DNA of 59,052 nt from a virus, in IMG/VR virus record IMGVR_UViG_3300025030_000115, positions 1-59,052 of that record; one strand, written 5' to 3'. Below, piece after piece: positions 7,971-15,207 of this stretch. The notes under the pieces were generated by a model, which did not search any database, had not been told where the DNA came from, and saw nothing but the letters and a program-made list of their open reading frames with translations. Position 1 is the first letter of the stretch. Each line of letters opens with the position of its first letter. Made by a program: the position numbers and the translations under genes.

Positions 7971-8612
7971 GTGAAGATTAAGTATCCTAGAACATACCAT
8001 CTTCCGTGGTCCGAGGGATCAACTAATGACGATAAAACTTTAGGTAACGCAAAATGTTTTGAAAATAAATTTGTGGTAGTGACTGAAAAAATGGACGGCG
8101 AAAATACTACAATGTACTATGACAGTATACATGCTAGATCGCTAGACAGTAAGCACCACCCTAGCAGAGATTGGGTAAAAGCATTCCACGCTGGCCTAGC
8201 ATACGGTATGGAAGGTTCAGCTATAAAGTTGGGTATAAATCCTTCTGATTTTCGTATTTGTGGTGAAAATGTCTACGCAAAACATTCCATACACTATAAA
8301 GAATTAGAGACATATTTCTACGGGTTCTCTGTTTGGGGCGGGGAGTACTGCCTGAGCTGGGATGATACTGCAAAGATATTTAACGAACTTGGCATAACGT
8401 CAACCCCCTTGTTATACCTAGGAGTATTTGATGAAAAAATTATAAAAAGTTTGAGTGACTACAGAGAAGGTTACGTAGTTCGTCTAGCGTCTGAATTTCA
8501 CATAACAGATTTTGCTAAGTCTGTAGCTAAATTTGTTAGGGCAAACCACGTTCAGACAGATGAACACTGGGCACATAAAGCGGTAGTACCAAACCAGCTA
8601 AGGAGAAAATAA
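7971..8612 (+). CDS. RNA ligase (T4 Rnl2-like nucleotidyltransferase family)
   Basis: This enzyme joins RNA ends through a covalent Lys-AMP. Motif I is TEKMDGEN (Lys40), motif III is GENVYAKHS near 98-106 with YFYGFSVW next to it, motif IV REGYVVR is near 165-171, and motif V KFVR is at 187-190. At 213 aa it is compact. The GTG start at 7971 follows AAGGAGG by 6 bases. A metallophosphoesterase gene follows immediately, suggesting an end-healing partner. Repair of tRNAs cut by host nucleases is inferred, not shown. Confidence 0.85.
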   Translation: MKIKYPRTYHLPWSEGSTNDDKTLGNAKCFENKFVVVTEKMDGENTTMYYDSIHARSLDSKHHPSRDWVKAFHAGLAYGMEGSAIKLGINPSDFRICGENVYAKHSIHYKELETYFYGFSVWGGEYCLSWDDTAKIFNELGITSTPLLYLGVFDEKIIKSLSDYREGYVVRLASEFHITDFAKSVAKFVRANHVQTDEHWAHKAVVPNQLRRK

Positions 8613-8613
8613 T

Positions 8614-9369
8614 ATGGCATTAGTCACGGGAGATACCCATGGTAACCTCAGCCGCTTAAAAGCATTTCTGAGATACAAACCTGAAGAGGAACACATTCTA
8701 ACAGGCGATCTAATGGACTCCTACGTAGCATCCGACACAGGTATTATAGAAACCTTTCAGTTGTTTCAGAAATCAGATGCTATTTCGGTCTACGGTAACC
8801 ATGAGGTTCCGTACCTAAAAAACTGTCCTGGACAACTCATGTGCTCTGGTCATCGCTACAATCCTACCTTCGGTCACCTTGTAAATGGCAGCAAAGATAA
8901 ATTTAAGGGATCTTACGTTCGAGACGGCTACCTAATAACCCATGCAGGAGTCGTTGAAGAAATTGGTAGCAGATTCTCTGATCTAGAATCTCTAAGCGAA
9001 TATATAAACACTGAGATAGATAAGATTGTCTATAACGAGGAGATTTGGGTAGAGTACCCTTTGTCAGATGTGTTTAATATTTCTGTTGTGAGGGGCGGTT
9101 ATCATAGGTATGGTGGACCTCTTTGGGCTGATTATAGACGAGAAAAATATGATTGCACTAAGAATCAAATCTTTGGACACTCTCACTCGGACACATTACA
9201 GATATTCTCTAGGGCAGTTAAGAACAGCGAAAAGAACTATCAACATGTTGCGGTAGATTGCAAAGAATTTTCATGCTTTAACACCAAGACGGGCGCAGCA
9301 GAGGACTTTATGTTTCCTGCATTTAAAGACGATCCTGTTGTTCGTAAGATGCTTGAGGTTGGGTTCTAA
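8614..9369 (+). CDS. Calcineurin-like metallophosphoesterase
   Basis: The two-metal phosphoesterase motifs are complete: GDTHGN (Asp7, His9), GDLMDS (Asp32), GNHE (61-64), ITHAG (His110) and FGHSHSD (His189, His191). The second block lacks the DRG of PP1-type protein phosphatases. It starts 1 base after the RNA ligase stop, with AAGGAG upstream. Pairing with an RNA ligase suggests it removes 3' or 2',3'-cyclic phosphates from broken RNA. A protein phosphatase or nucleotide hydrolase is also possible. Confidence 0.85.
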   Translation: MALVTGDTHGNLSRLKAFLRYKPEEEHILTGDLMDSYVASDTGIIETFQLFQKSDAISVYGNHEVPYLKNCPGQLMCSGHRYNPTFGHLVNGSKDKFKGSYVRDGYLITHAGVVEEIGSRFSDLESLSEYINTEIDKIVYNEEIWVEYPLSDVFNISVVRGGYHRYGGPLWADYRREKYDCTKNQIFGHSHSDTLQIFSRAVKNSEKNYQHVAVDCKEFSCFNTKTGAAEDFMFPAFKDDPVVRKMLEVGF

Positions 9370-9394
9370 CTTAACTATATAGGAGGAAGACTTA

Positions 9395-10381
9395 GTGAAA
9401 ATTATAAGAAATTTGAAGGTACCTACTGGAAATATTTTAGTGGTGTCTGGGAAGTTAGGTCAGTTAGAATTACTCTCCTTAGCAGACTACGGGCAAGCTG
9501 TGAATTTGAACCAGAACAAAGCTGTCGAAGACGGGACCCCTCTACTCCCTCTAGCAGAAAAATGGGTAATTACCATTTCAACGCAGTATGGGTGTTCTAT
9601 GGGCTGTAGTTTTTGTGATGTTCCTAAAGTCGGCAAAGGGATTAATGCTACCTACGAAGACTTACGCGACCAAGTTATTACAGGACTTGCTCTGCATCCT
9701 GAAGTAAAAGAAACCAAAAGACTTAACATTCATTTTGCAAGGATGGGCGAGCCTTCTTGGAATACAGAGACTTTAACGTTTGCTAGAAATTTACGTGAAG
9801 AGGTGCGTCCATATGTTGGAAATTCGTTAGTTCATCCAGTAGTCTCAACTATGATGCCTAGGTATAATTTAGGGTTATTTGATTATGTAAAAGAGTGGAT
9901 GGAAATTAAGAATCATGTTTATGACGGAGACGCTGGGCTACAACTTTCAATAAATTCTACAAGTGATTCTGAAAGGTATTCTATGTTCTCAGGGAATGCC
10001 CATACACTAGCTTACATTTCTAGGTTTATGGGAGAAATTGAAAGGCCAAAGGGTAGGAAAATTACCTTGAACTTCGCTGTGGCAGGTTATGAAATAGATG
10101 CTAGAAAATTGAAAGACCTATTTGACCCACAGTACTTTATCTGTAAGTTGACTCCAATGCATAAAACTACTGAGGCTACTGAAAATGGTATTGAGACGGC
10201 TGGGGATTACACCACACCGTACCCTTACTTAGAGACGGCTAAAGAACTTAGGGAAGCTGGCTTTGATGTTCTTACTTTTATAGCTTCAAAAGATGAGGAC
10301 GAAGGCAGGGTCACTTGTGGCAATGCTATTCTCTCTGGTACACTACCACACAAATACGAAGAATTGGAGGTTGGGTACTGA
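9395..10381 (+). CDS. RlmN-like radical SAM protein
   Basis: The CxxxCxxC iron-sulphur motif (Cys67, Cys71, Cys74 in STQYGCSMGCSFCD) and the order of blocks, HFARMGEPSWN, VVSTMMPR, LQLSINS, KLTPMH and TCGNAI, match RlmN-type rRNA/tRNA adenosine C2-methyltransferases. The methyl-carrying Cys355 equivalent appears kept (Cys308 in TCGN). The position of RlmN Cys118 is Thr60, and there is no other cysteine upstream of the cluster. The chemistry may therefore differ from methyl transfer. The GTG start follows AGGAGGAAGACTTA. Confidence 0.78.
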   Translation: MKIIRNLKVPTGNILVVSGKLGQLELLSLADYGQAVNLNQNKAVEDGTPLLPLAEKWVITISTQYGCSMGCSFCDVPKVGKGINATYEDLRDQVITGLALHPEVKETKRLNIHFARMGEPSWNTETLTFARNLREEVRPYVGNSLVHPVVSTMMPRYNLGLFDYVKEWMEIKNHVYDGDAGLQLSINSTSDSERYSMFSGNAHTLAYISRFMGEIERPKGRKITLNFAVAGYEIDARKLKDLFDPQYFICKLTPMHKTTEATENGIETAGDYTTPYPYLETAKELREAGFDVLTFIASKDEDEGRVTCGNAILSGTLPHKYEELEVGY

Positions 10382-10554
10382 TGGTCAAAAAACAATTTAC
10401 TTTGGCGGATTCTTTGAGGTATCCTGAAAGTTACAATTCAGATTATCTTGAAGGCTCTCATGGAAAAGATGGTTCATTACATTTTTATGGCTTTTGGGAT
10501 GAGCGTAAAAAGTGCTGGGTGCCTCTAAGTGAACTAAGATACTATTCGGGATAG
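10381..10554 (+). CDS. Hypothetical protein (57 aa)
   Basis: ATG 10381 overlaps the stop of the radical SAM gene by one base and follows TTGGAGG. The product (MVKKQFTLADSLRYPESYNS...) is aromatic-rich with no recognised motif. It belongs to the same operon. Confidence 0.65.
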   Translation: MVKKQFTLADSLRYPESYNSDYLEGSHGKDGSLHFYGFWDERKKCWVPLSELRYYSG

Positions 10555-10565
10555 GGAGACTAAAA

Positions 10566-10832
10566 ATGACTAAGATAAAAGAGATTTGGATAACTAAGAG
10601 CGGAGAAGTTCTAGACGTTGATGAGATGCCTGAAGATCATGTGAGAAATACCCTGAAGATGTTGATAAAACAAATTAGGGAAGGTAAGCTTGGTTGTCTG
10701 GGTTATCATCAGGATAGGATAAATATGGAGAGGCGGATGGAAGAACTGAGGAAGATTCATCCTAGTCTTACTACTGGGGTTAGGGAGTATGGTGATGAAT
10801 ACGATGTTTGGAAAGAGGATGGTGTTGGGTAA
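10566..10832 (+). CDS. Hypothetical phage protein (88 aa)
   Basis: ATG 10566 follows AGGGAGACTAAAA. The product opens with a short strand-rich part (IKEIWITKSGEVLDVDEMP), followed by a helical, charged stretch with DHVRNTLKMLIKQI and MERRMEELRK. This resembles a common small phage protein of unknown role. It is the last plus-strand gene before the regulatory region at 10833-11055. Confidence 0.7.
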   Translation: MTKIKEIWITKSGEVLDVDEMPEDHVRNTLKMLIKQIREGKLGCLGYHQDRINMERRMEELRKIHPSLTTGVREYGDEYDVWKEDGVG

Positions 10833-10918
10833 GAGTTGTGATAAGGATTGGTGTAAGGATAGCGGTAAGGGAGTAGATAGGGACTAAGGTAGTTGTTAGG
10901 GTAATCTTTACAGCAAAC

Positions 10919-10944
10919 CTTAGAGTCTATATTATACCTCTAAG
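10919..10944. other. 7-bp inverted repeat CTTAGAG/CTCTAAG in the 10833-11055 gap
   Basis: The arms at 10919-10925 and 10938-10944 enclose 12 AT-rich bases. On the minus strand it would form a hairpin near the 5' end of any transcript from the promoter at 10962-10990. The rest of the 10833-10915 stretch carries repeated TAAGG-type words and no convincing gene. Confidence 0.5.
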
Positions 10945-10961
10945 ACCTTCGGCCCGACCCT

Positions 10962-10990
10962 ATTATACCACAAAAGAAGCCTTTTGTCAA
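10962..10990 (-). promoter_or_regulatory. Consensus sigma-70 promoter reading leftward
   Basis: On the minus strand, TTGACA (10990-10985) is followed by a 17-base spacer and TATAAT (10967-10962), an exact match to the sigma-70 consensus with ideal spacing. Transcription would start near 10955 and run left, antisense to the plus-strand operon. No minus-strand gene lies downstream, so the product would be an antisense or small RNA if the promoter is used. Confidence 0.6.
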
Positions 10991-11035
10991 GTAAAATCTG
11001 CAATATTAGTAAAAAATAATTTTACTTGACAAAAG
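10981..11035. repeat. 17-bp perfect inverted repeat with 21-bp loop
   Basis: The arms 10981-10997 and 11019-11035 are perfect reverse complements (CTTTTGTCAAGTAAAAT and its complement). Each contains a TTGACA facing outward. It sits just past the 3' end of the GIY-YIG gene. It is AT-rich with no adjoining U-tract, so a regulator-binding site is more likely than a terminator. Confidence 0.85.
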
Positions 11036-11055
11036 AATGTAAGTGTTTAATATTA

Positions 11056-12063
11056 TTAATTTATTTTCTTTCCGCCTTTCGGACGTATACGGACGCCATT
11101 TCTGATTAGGACATTACGGGTTCCGTTGTAAGATAAACCCACAGATAAAGCAGTAGCTGGTATGGTATAACCCTCTTCATACAGCTTTACTATCTTTAGT
11201 TCTAATTCTTTTGTTGTACTTTGTTGCTTAATAGCTATCCCGTTAGATTTTAAAATTCTACTAATAAGAACTGAAGAAGCACCGAATAGTTCCTCTAATT
11301 CTGAAAAAGAAACTCCTGCGGTATACTTAGCTACTATCTCATCTGAATAGCATTCGAGTCTTCTTAGTCTTTCTGCGCTTTTGTTACTGTATTTTATTAT
11401 TTTTGGTACACTACGTCTAAGTATTCTGTATATCTCAGACCTAGACACACGGTATTTATCTATTAGACAGCCTACACTGATCCCAGACTCGTATAAACTA
11501 GAGATTTGGTTAACTTCCTGTTCTGTGAGTTTAGAACGTCGTCTAAGCACCAAGTCAGAGTCGGTATCATGCAACGCTCGATGTATGGCTGGCTTGGATA
11601 CGGCGTAGTGGTCAGATATTTTCGCAACAGAGTCACCATTTAGGTACATTTTCTTTACTTCTAGTTTATCTTTACGCGATAACTTAGAAGTAAAACCGTG
11701 GTAGGCTCCTCTTCCGCCGGGGTGTAGATTAAGTAGTGGTCCTTGTTTTATTAAGGCTCTGCCTATGCATTGGATCATTTGTTCTTCTAGTACATAAGCT
11801 TCTTCGTCAGAAAGATTGTCTTTAATTTTGATAATGTAGTCTTTAGGATCTATTCCAGAATCGAGTATACTAATAATTTTCTTCTGTTTCTTAGTTTTAT
11901 TTCTACGTTTTGCTTCAACTATGTGATGAAACATTCTCTTTCTTGAGCCCTTTCCTACATAGAAAGGCTCGTATAGAAAAGAAACATTTAGGTCTGGGTA
12001 GCTAAATTTTCCTGGCTTGGTTGGGTCGGTATAAACGTAGAGATAGCAATTTTTGATTTTCAT
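11056..12063 (-). CDS. GIY-YIG homing endonuclease with helix-turn-helix repeats
   Basis: The N-terminal GIY-YIG-type nuclease domain (CYLYVYTD...EPFYVGKGSRKR..H, LEM-3-like) is followed by four helix-turn-helix-like repeats of roughly 45-55 residues (for example VAKISDHYAVSKPAIHRAL), which suit recognition of a long DNA target. I take ATG 12063 rather than 12084 because AAAGGA lies 6 bases before it. It is the only minus-strand gene in the left arm and has its own promoter at 12113-12144, as expected for a free-standing mobile gene. The cleavage site is not identified. Confidence 0.82.
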   Translation of the reverse strand: MKIKNCYLYVYTDPTKPGKFSYPDLNVSFLYEPFYVGKGSRKRMFHHIVEAKRRNKTKKQKKIISILDSGIDPKDYIIKIKDNLSDEEAYVLEEQMIQCIGRALIKQGPLLNLHPGGRGAYHGFTSKLSRKDKLEVKKMYLNGDSVAKISDHYAVSKPAIHRALHDTDSDLVLRRRSKLTEQEVNQISSLYESGISVGCLIDKYRVSRSEIYRILRRSVPKIIKYSNKSAERLRRLECYSDEIVAKYTAGVSFSELEELFGASSVLISRILKSNGIAIKQQSTTKELELKIVKLYEEGYTIPATALSVGLSYNGTRNVLIRNGVRIRPKGGKKIN

Positions 12064-12112
12064 GTTAAGTCCTTTGGATTGCATAAGTTAATTGAGACGA
12101 GATATTCACTAA

Positions 12113-12144
12113 ATTATATACACAATCCTAGGAATATTTATTAC
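12113..12144 (-). promoter_or_regulatory. Phage-type promoter GTAATA-N18-TATATAAT (copy D)
   Basis: On the minus strand GTAATA begins at 12144 and TATATAAT covers 12120-12113, with the same 24-base offset seen in three other places. TATATAAT is followed by TT and AGTGAA. It lies about 50 bases before the GIY-YIG start codon. A diverged GGTAACTACC element lies further upstream at 12189-12198. Confidence 0.72.
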
Positions 12145-12258
12145 CACAAAATATTAATCAGTTAATTTTATTACTTTGCAAGAATTTCGGTAACTACCTA
12201 AAATATAACTAAAAAGTCTCCCAAACAGATTATTTTCTACCAATATTTAAAATAAACA

Positions 12259-12288
12259 TTGACAAACCGGCCTGTCTCGTGCTATACT
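12259..12288 (+). promoter_or_regulatory. Sigma-70-like promoter for the replication operon
   Basis: TTGACA (12259-12264), an 18-base spacer and TATACT (12283-12288). It shares the TTGACAAAC start and TATACTGG end with the promoter at 24610, implying a common early promoter class. It lies 47 bases before the TTG start of the DnaB-like helicase gene. Confidence 0.82.
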
Positions 12289-12334
12289 GGTCCTTCTTTC
12301 AGTCAAAACACTTACACAGCAAAGGAGAAATAAC

Positions 12335-13687
12335 TTGGCAATCTCAAATTCAAATTACGAACTAAGCATCATCAAAATCCTCATAGAAGGCAAGTCTCCA
12401 GAACTGCTAGTAAGACTGACACCAGAATATTTTGGAAACAAAGATGTAGGCAATCTATTTAGGGTGATTAAAAACTTCTACATAGATCACGGACAATTTC
12501 TTGGGTATGATGCTCTTAAGGCTGAACTTGAATCGAGGGTTAGGGACGCTGATAAGTGTAAGTTTCTAAGTGGTCTGGTAGATGATACTAAAGAGAGAGA
12601 TATTTCAGGACTTACTGAGTCTTACCTGATGGATGAACTTAGAAAGCAGAAGCAATTCAGGGCAGCTATTTCGGGAGTTGGGGCGGTAGTGGATGCGGTG
12701 GATAAGAAGGATGCAAATTCTGTTATAGGTAGTGTTCAAAGTTTGTACGAAAACATGTTTGCAGACAGTGTTTCGGAGAGTCTGGCTTCAGCAGACATGG
12801 TTGCTATGACTGGAAAGAAGGTGGAATTCCAATTTATAAGGACTTCTCTGGCCCAGCTAGATATTTATGGGGGTTTGATCGAGTCTGGTCTGTCAATGAT
12901 CTTAGCTGAGTCTGGCAGAGGCAAAACGCACATGGCGACTCAGTGGGCTAAGTACCATCACGATAATTATGAAGGCAGCACTTTAGTCGCTTCATGGGAA
13001 CAGGGGGCTTCTGAGCTGAGAGCTAGAATATTATCGAATGCTAGTGAGGTTGACTTAGGCACAGTGACATTGGGTAAGTATACTGACGAGGAACTTTTAA
13101 AAATAAGGCTAGCCGAGGTTAGGCATCTATGTGGCCCAGATGAGGAAGTACTTGAGTTTGCTAGAAGAACTTATAAGCTGCCAGACAAGGACTTTTGGGA
13201 GAACATCTGGACTAGTTACGAGCCACAGAAAAATCGCTTTTATCTTTTAGACACCGCGCCTGATTGGGATACTCTCTTCGTGACTATGGAGATGATGGTA
13301 CAGTCTAGAGGAGTCCGTTTCATTGTGCTTGACTACCCGGAAATCATTTCTAGACCTAGTTCTGGGGCATCGCAACCCAGGTGGGAGTTCGCTCTTAATA
13401 TGATCGGAAAACTAAAAGCATTTTGCAGACGCCATAACGTGCGCATTGTTTTTCCTGCTCAGTGGTCTGAAAGTGCTGACCATATCCGATACAACTCTGG
13501 AGCTATTAACTTTGTTGATTTAGCAGTTGCTTTAGCAGAGTCTGATGAGGATAAGGAGTATGGTACGTATACTGTCCAATTCAAGAAATACAGAAACTTT
13601 ATAGCCCCTGTAGGTGGAGGTACACCGCAAGATTTTAAGGTACTGAAACGACTGAACGTAGCTAAATTTGAAGACTTCAACTTCTAA
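12335..13687 (+). CDS. DnaB-like replicative DNA helicase
   Basis: This is a RecA-fold hexameric helicase for the replication fork. An N-terminal helical domain (about residues 1-145) precedes Walker A ESGRGKTH at 192-199 and a hydrophobic Walker B ending in VLDYPE. A late EYGTYTVQFKKYRN segment fits the arginine-finger strand region of DnaB/gp41-type enzymes. The first codon is TTG 12335, with AAAGGAG 7 bases upstream. It opens the operon that also holds the loader-like gene and primase. Assignment rests on the motifs; overall similarity to E. coli DnaB looks low. Confidence 0.85.
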   Translation: MAISNSNYELSIIKILIEGKSPELLVRLTPEYFGNKDVGNLFRVIKNFYIDHGQFLGYDALKAELESRVRDADKCKFLSGLVDDTKERDISGLTESYLMDELRKQKQFRAAISGVGAVVDAVDKKDANSVIGSVQSLYENMFADSVSESLASADMVAMTGKKVEFQFIRTSLAQLDIYGGLIESGLSMILAESGRGKTHMATQWAKYHHDNYEGSTLVASWEQGASELRARILSNASEVDLGTVTLGKYTDEELLKIRLAEVRHLCGPDEEVLEFARRTYKLPDKDFWENIWTSYEPQKNRFYLLDTAPDWDTLFVTMEMMVQSRGVRFIVLDYPEIISRPSSGASQPRWEFALNMIGKLKAFCRRHNVRIVFPAQWSESADHIRYNSGAINFVDLAVALAESDEDKEYGTYTVQFKKYRNFIAPVGGGTPQDFKVLKRLNVAKFEDFNF

Positions 13688-13700
13688 GGAGACCTAAACA

Positions 13701-14096
13701 ATGCCTCAACAAAACCAAGAACAAACCCAAGAACAAGTAACCAAACAAGAACAAACCCAACAATTTCCAACCTTCAACAAACCAGACCTATCAACCCTAA
13801 GCCACGATGACAAATGTAGATACCACGACGACGAAGAGTTTTGTACATGTGGTGCTGACACTTATGAAGAGTTAAAGGCGTACAAAACTGCTTACAAGGA
13901 ATTAGAAACAGCACTTCAAAAACTTCAAACAGAACAGGAACAACTCAAAGAACTTAATAAGAAATATAAACAGGCATTGGAGAAGATAGCCGACGAGGTG
14001 CCAGAGACATTCTACAATTCGTATGATTATTCGTGGACTCCGTGTGATACGTGTAGGTACGTAGTAGATACAGCTCAAGCAGCACTATATACCTAA
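13701..14096 (+). CDS. Gln/Glu-rich coiled-coil protein with Cys motifs (131 aa)
   Basis: The first 20 residues are almost entirely Gln, Glu, Thr and Lys. Then comes a small Cys/His patch (CRYHDDEEFCTCG), a Leu/Lys/Glu coiled coil (about residues 54-98) and a final CDTCRY. The Cys groups could bind zinc. The start follows AAGGAGACCTAAACA. The function is unknown. Confidence 0.75.
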   Translation: MPQQNQEQTQEQVTKQEQTQQFPTFNKPDLSTLSHDDKCRYHDDEEFCTCGADTYEELKAYKTAYKELETALQKLQTEQEQLKELNKKYKQALEKIADEVPETFYNSYDYSWTPCDTCRYVVDTAQAALYT

Positions 14097-14109
14097 AGGA
14101 GCCACAAAA

Positions 14110-14238
14110 ATGACTACCAAAAAATTAGAAGAAGGTAAATGCCCAAAATGCGGTTGCACTAAAAATATCGTAGTAGATACCTACCCTAGAGTATATGAAT
14201 GCTTGGAGTGCGATGCTGTATTTCTAGGTATTAATTAA
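14110..14238 (+). CDS. Zinc-ribbon mini-protein (42 aa)
   Basis: ATG 14110 has AGGAG 7 bases upstream. The 42-residue product has a CPKCGC and ECLEC pair, the classic two-knuckle zinc ribbon, and little else. It sits among other Cys-rich small genes. The function is unknown; such proteins often bind a partner or nucleic acid. Confidence 0.75.
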   Translation: MTTKKLEEGKCPKCGCTKNIVVDTYPRVYECLECDAVFLGIN

Positions 14239-14249
14239 GGAGCCCAAAA

Positions 14250-14432
14250 ATGATCTATGAAAATTCCCAAGAAGGTTTATGTCCTAAATGTGGTAATCCT
14301 CACCTAGACTCCTATGACGTAGAATTTGGTTCTGACTGGGTATCTCACAAGGTATTCTGCGACTCTTGTGATTGGTGTGGTTATGAGGTTTATTCCACAA
14401 AATTTTTAAGAATGGAGGATGGAGAGAAATGA
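14250..14432 (+). CDS. Zinc-ribbon mini-protein (60 aa)
   Basis: The product has CPKCGN near residue 11 and CDSCDWCG near residue 37, two CxxC knuckles of a zinc ribbon. It may be a relative of the 42-aa neighbour. The start follows AAGGAGCCCAAAA and the end overlaps the next start by 4 bases. Confidence 0.8.
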   Translation: MIYENSQEGLCPKCGNPHLDSYDVEFGSDWVSHKVFCDSCDWCGYEVYSTKFLRMEDGEK

Positions 14433-14593
14433 GCGAGGTTACAGAAAAGACTTTAACAATAACTTTAAAACGTTATTCAGAACTCCTCGACAAAGAAGAT
14501 TTTTTGTACTGCCTAGAAGCTGTAGGAGTGGATAACTGGGACGGGTTCAACGATGCCTTGAAAATGCACGAATACGAAGGAGATTCAGAATGA
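14429..14593 (+). CDS. Hypothetical phage protein (54 aa)
   Basis: ATG 14429 overlaps the preceding stop and 14593 overlaps the next start, so it sits in a coupled string. The product contains YSELLDKEDFLYCLEAVGVDNW, resembling a common small phage protein in which a Leu-rich helix is followed by GVDNW. Its role is unknown. Confidence 0.75.
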   Translation: MSEVTEKTLTITLKRYSELLDKEDFLYCLEAVGVDNWDGFNDALKMHEYEGDSE

Positions 14594-14958
14594 TCCTAAG
14601 ATGCCCACTGAACGCACAGATTAATGCGCTAATCTGCATATACACCTGCACAAAAAGTGTGAAGGAAGTATGCAAGGTTTATGAACAGAACTATGACAAG
14701 ATTACCAAGCTACTTATCGAACAGAAGTACCTTGATAAGTATGGTATTCCGGGGCATATTCTACCTAAATCTAGGCAACCTAAAAAAGAGTCTAAGAGGA
14801 AGCCAAAGGAGTCTATCGCCACAGTTAAACCAGCTAAAGAAACTAAACCGAAGACTGCTAAGCCTGCTAAAGACAAAGAGGCAGTTCCAGCAGCTTCGGT
14901 AAAACCTAAAAGGAAACGTAGGACGAAGGCTGAGATGGCGGTTGCTAAAGGAAGGTAG
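14590..14958 (+). CDS. Basic protein with Lys/Pro/Ala tail (122 aa)
   Basis: A folded N-terminus (about 1-55) with several Cys and an EVCKVYEQNYDKITKLL helix is followed by a disordered, strongly basic tail of KP/AK repeats ending KPKRKRRTKAEM. The tail resembles histone-like or nucleic-acid binding tails. The start overlaps the previous stop (ATGA). Function by homology is unknown; DNA binding is inferred from charge only. Confidence 0.75.
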   Translation: MILRCPLNAQINALICIYTCTKSVKEVCKVYEQNYDKITKLLIEQKYLDKYGIPGHILPKSRQPKKESKRKPKESIATVKPAKETKPKTAKPAKDKEAVPAASVKPKRKRRTKAEMAVAKGR

Positions 14959-14964
14959 GCTGCT

Positions 14965-15207
14965 ATGAAAATAAACATTCAGTACATAGGCAATGCTCGC
15001 TGTGTCTCACTTGGAGAATTAGACGTGACTGTTGATGGAACTACTTGGCAGTTTCCTTATGGATGTGTGGCTATAGATACATTAAATGACTCTTGGTATT
15101 TCGCGGACTACCCTAAAGATTTCCCTCAAGAGTTTAAAGAAGTTGTGACTGATGTTCTGAACGATTATTATCCTAGAGGCTGCAATAGTTGTGAGGGCTG
15201 TCCTTGA
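14965..15207 (+). CDS. Hypothetical protein with C-terminal Cys cluster (80 aa)
   Basis: The protein looks like a small beta fold (INIQYIGNARCVSLGELDVTVDG) and ends in CNSCEGCP, a possible metal-binding tail. The ATG at 14965 follows AAGGAAGGTAGG. It overlaps the TTG start of the loader-like gene by 4 bases. No family is recognised. Confidence 0.75.
   Translation: MKINIQYIGNARCVSLGELDVTVDGTTWQFPYGCVAIDTLNDSWYFADYPKDFPQEFKEVVTDVLNDYYPRGCNSCEGCP

Noticed and set aside
9565-9574. GGTAATTACC inside the radical SAM gene
   Set aside because: It encodes conserved residues just before the Fe-S motif and lacks the flanking TA bases of the 14-mer, so it is likely chance.
10981-11035. Inverted repeat as a terminator of the GIY-YIG gene
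   Set aside because: AT-rich arms, a 21-base loop and no U-tract make termination unlikely.
11026-11056. Plus-strand promoter from the right arm of the 17-bp inverted repeat
   Set aside because: After TTGACA the best -10 (TATTAT) is 19 bases away and it would point antisense into the GIY-YIG gene.
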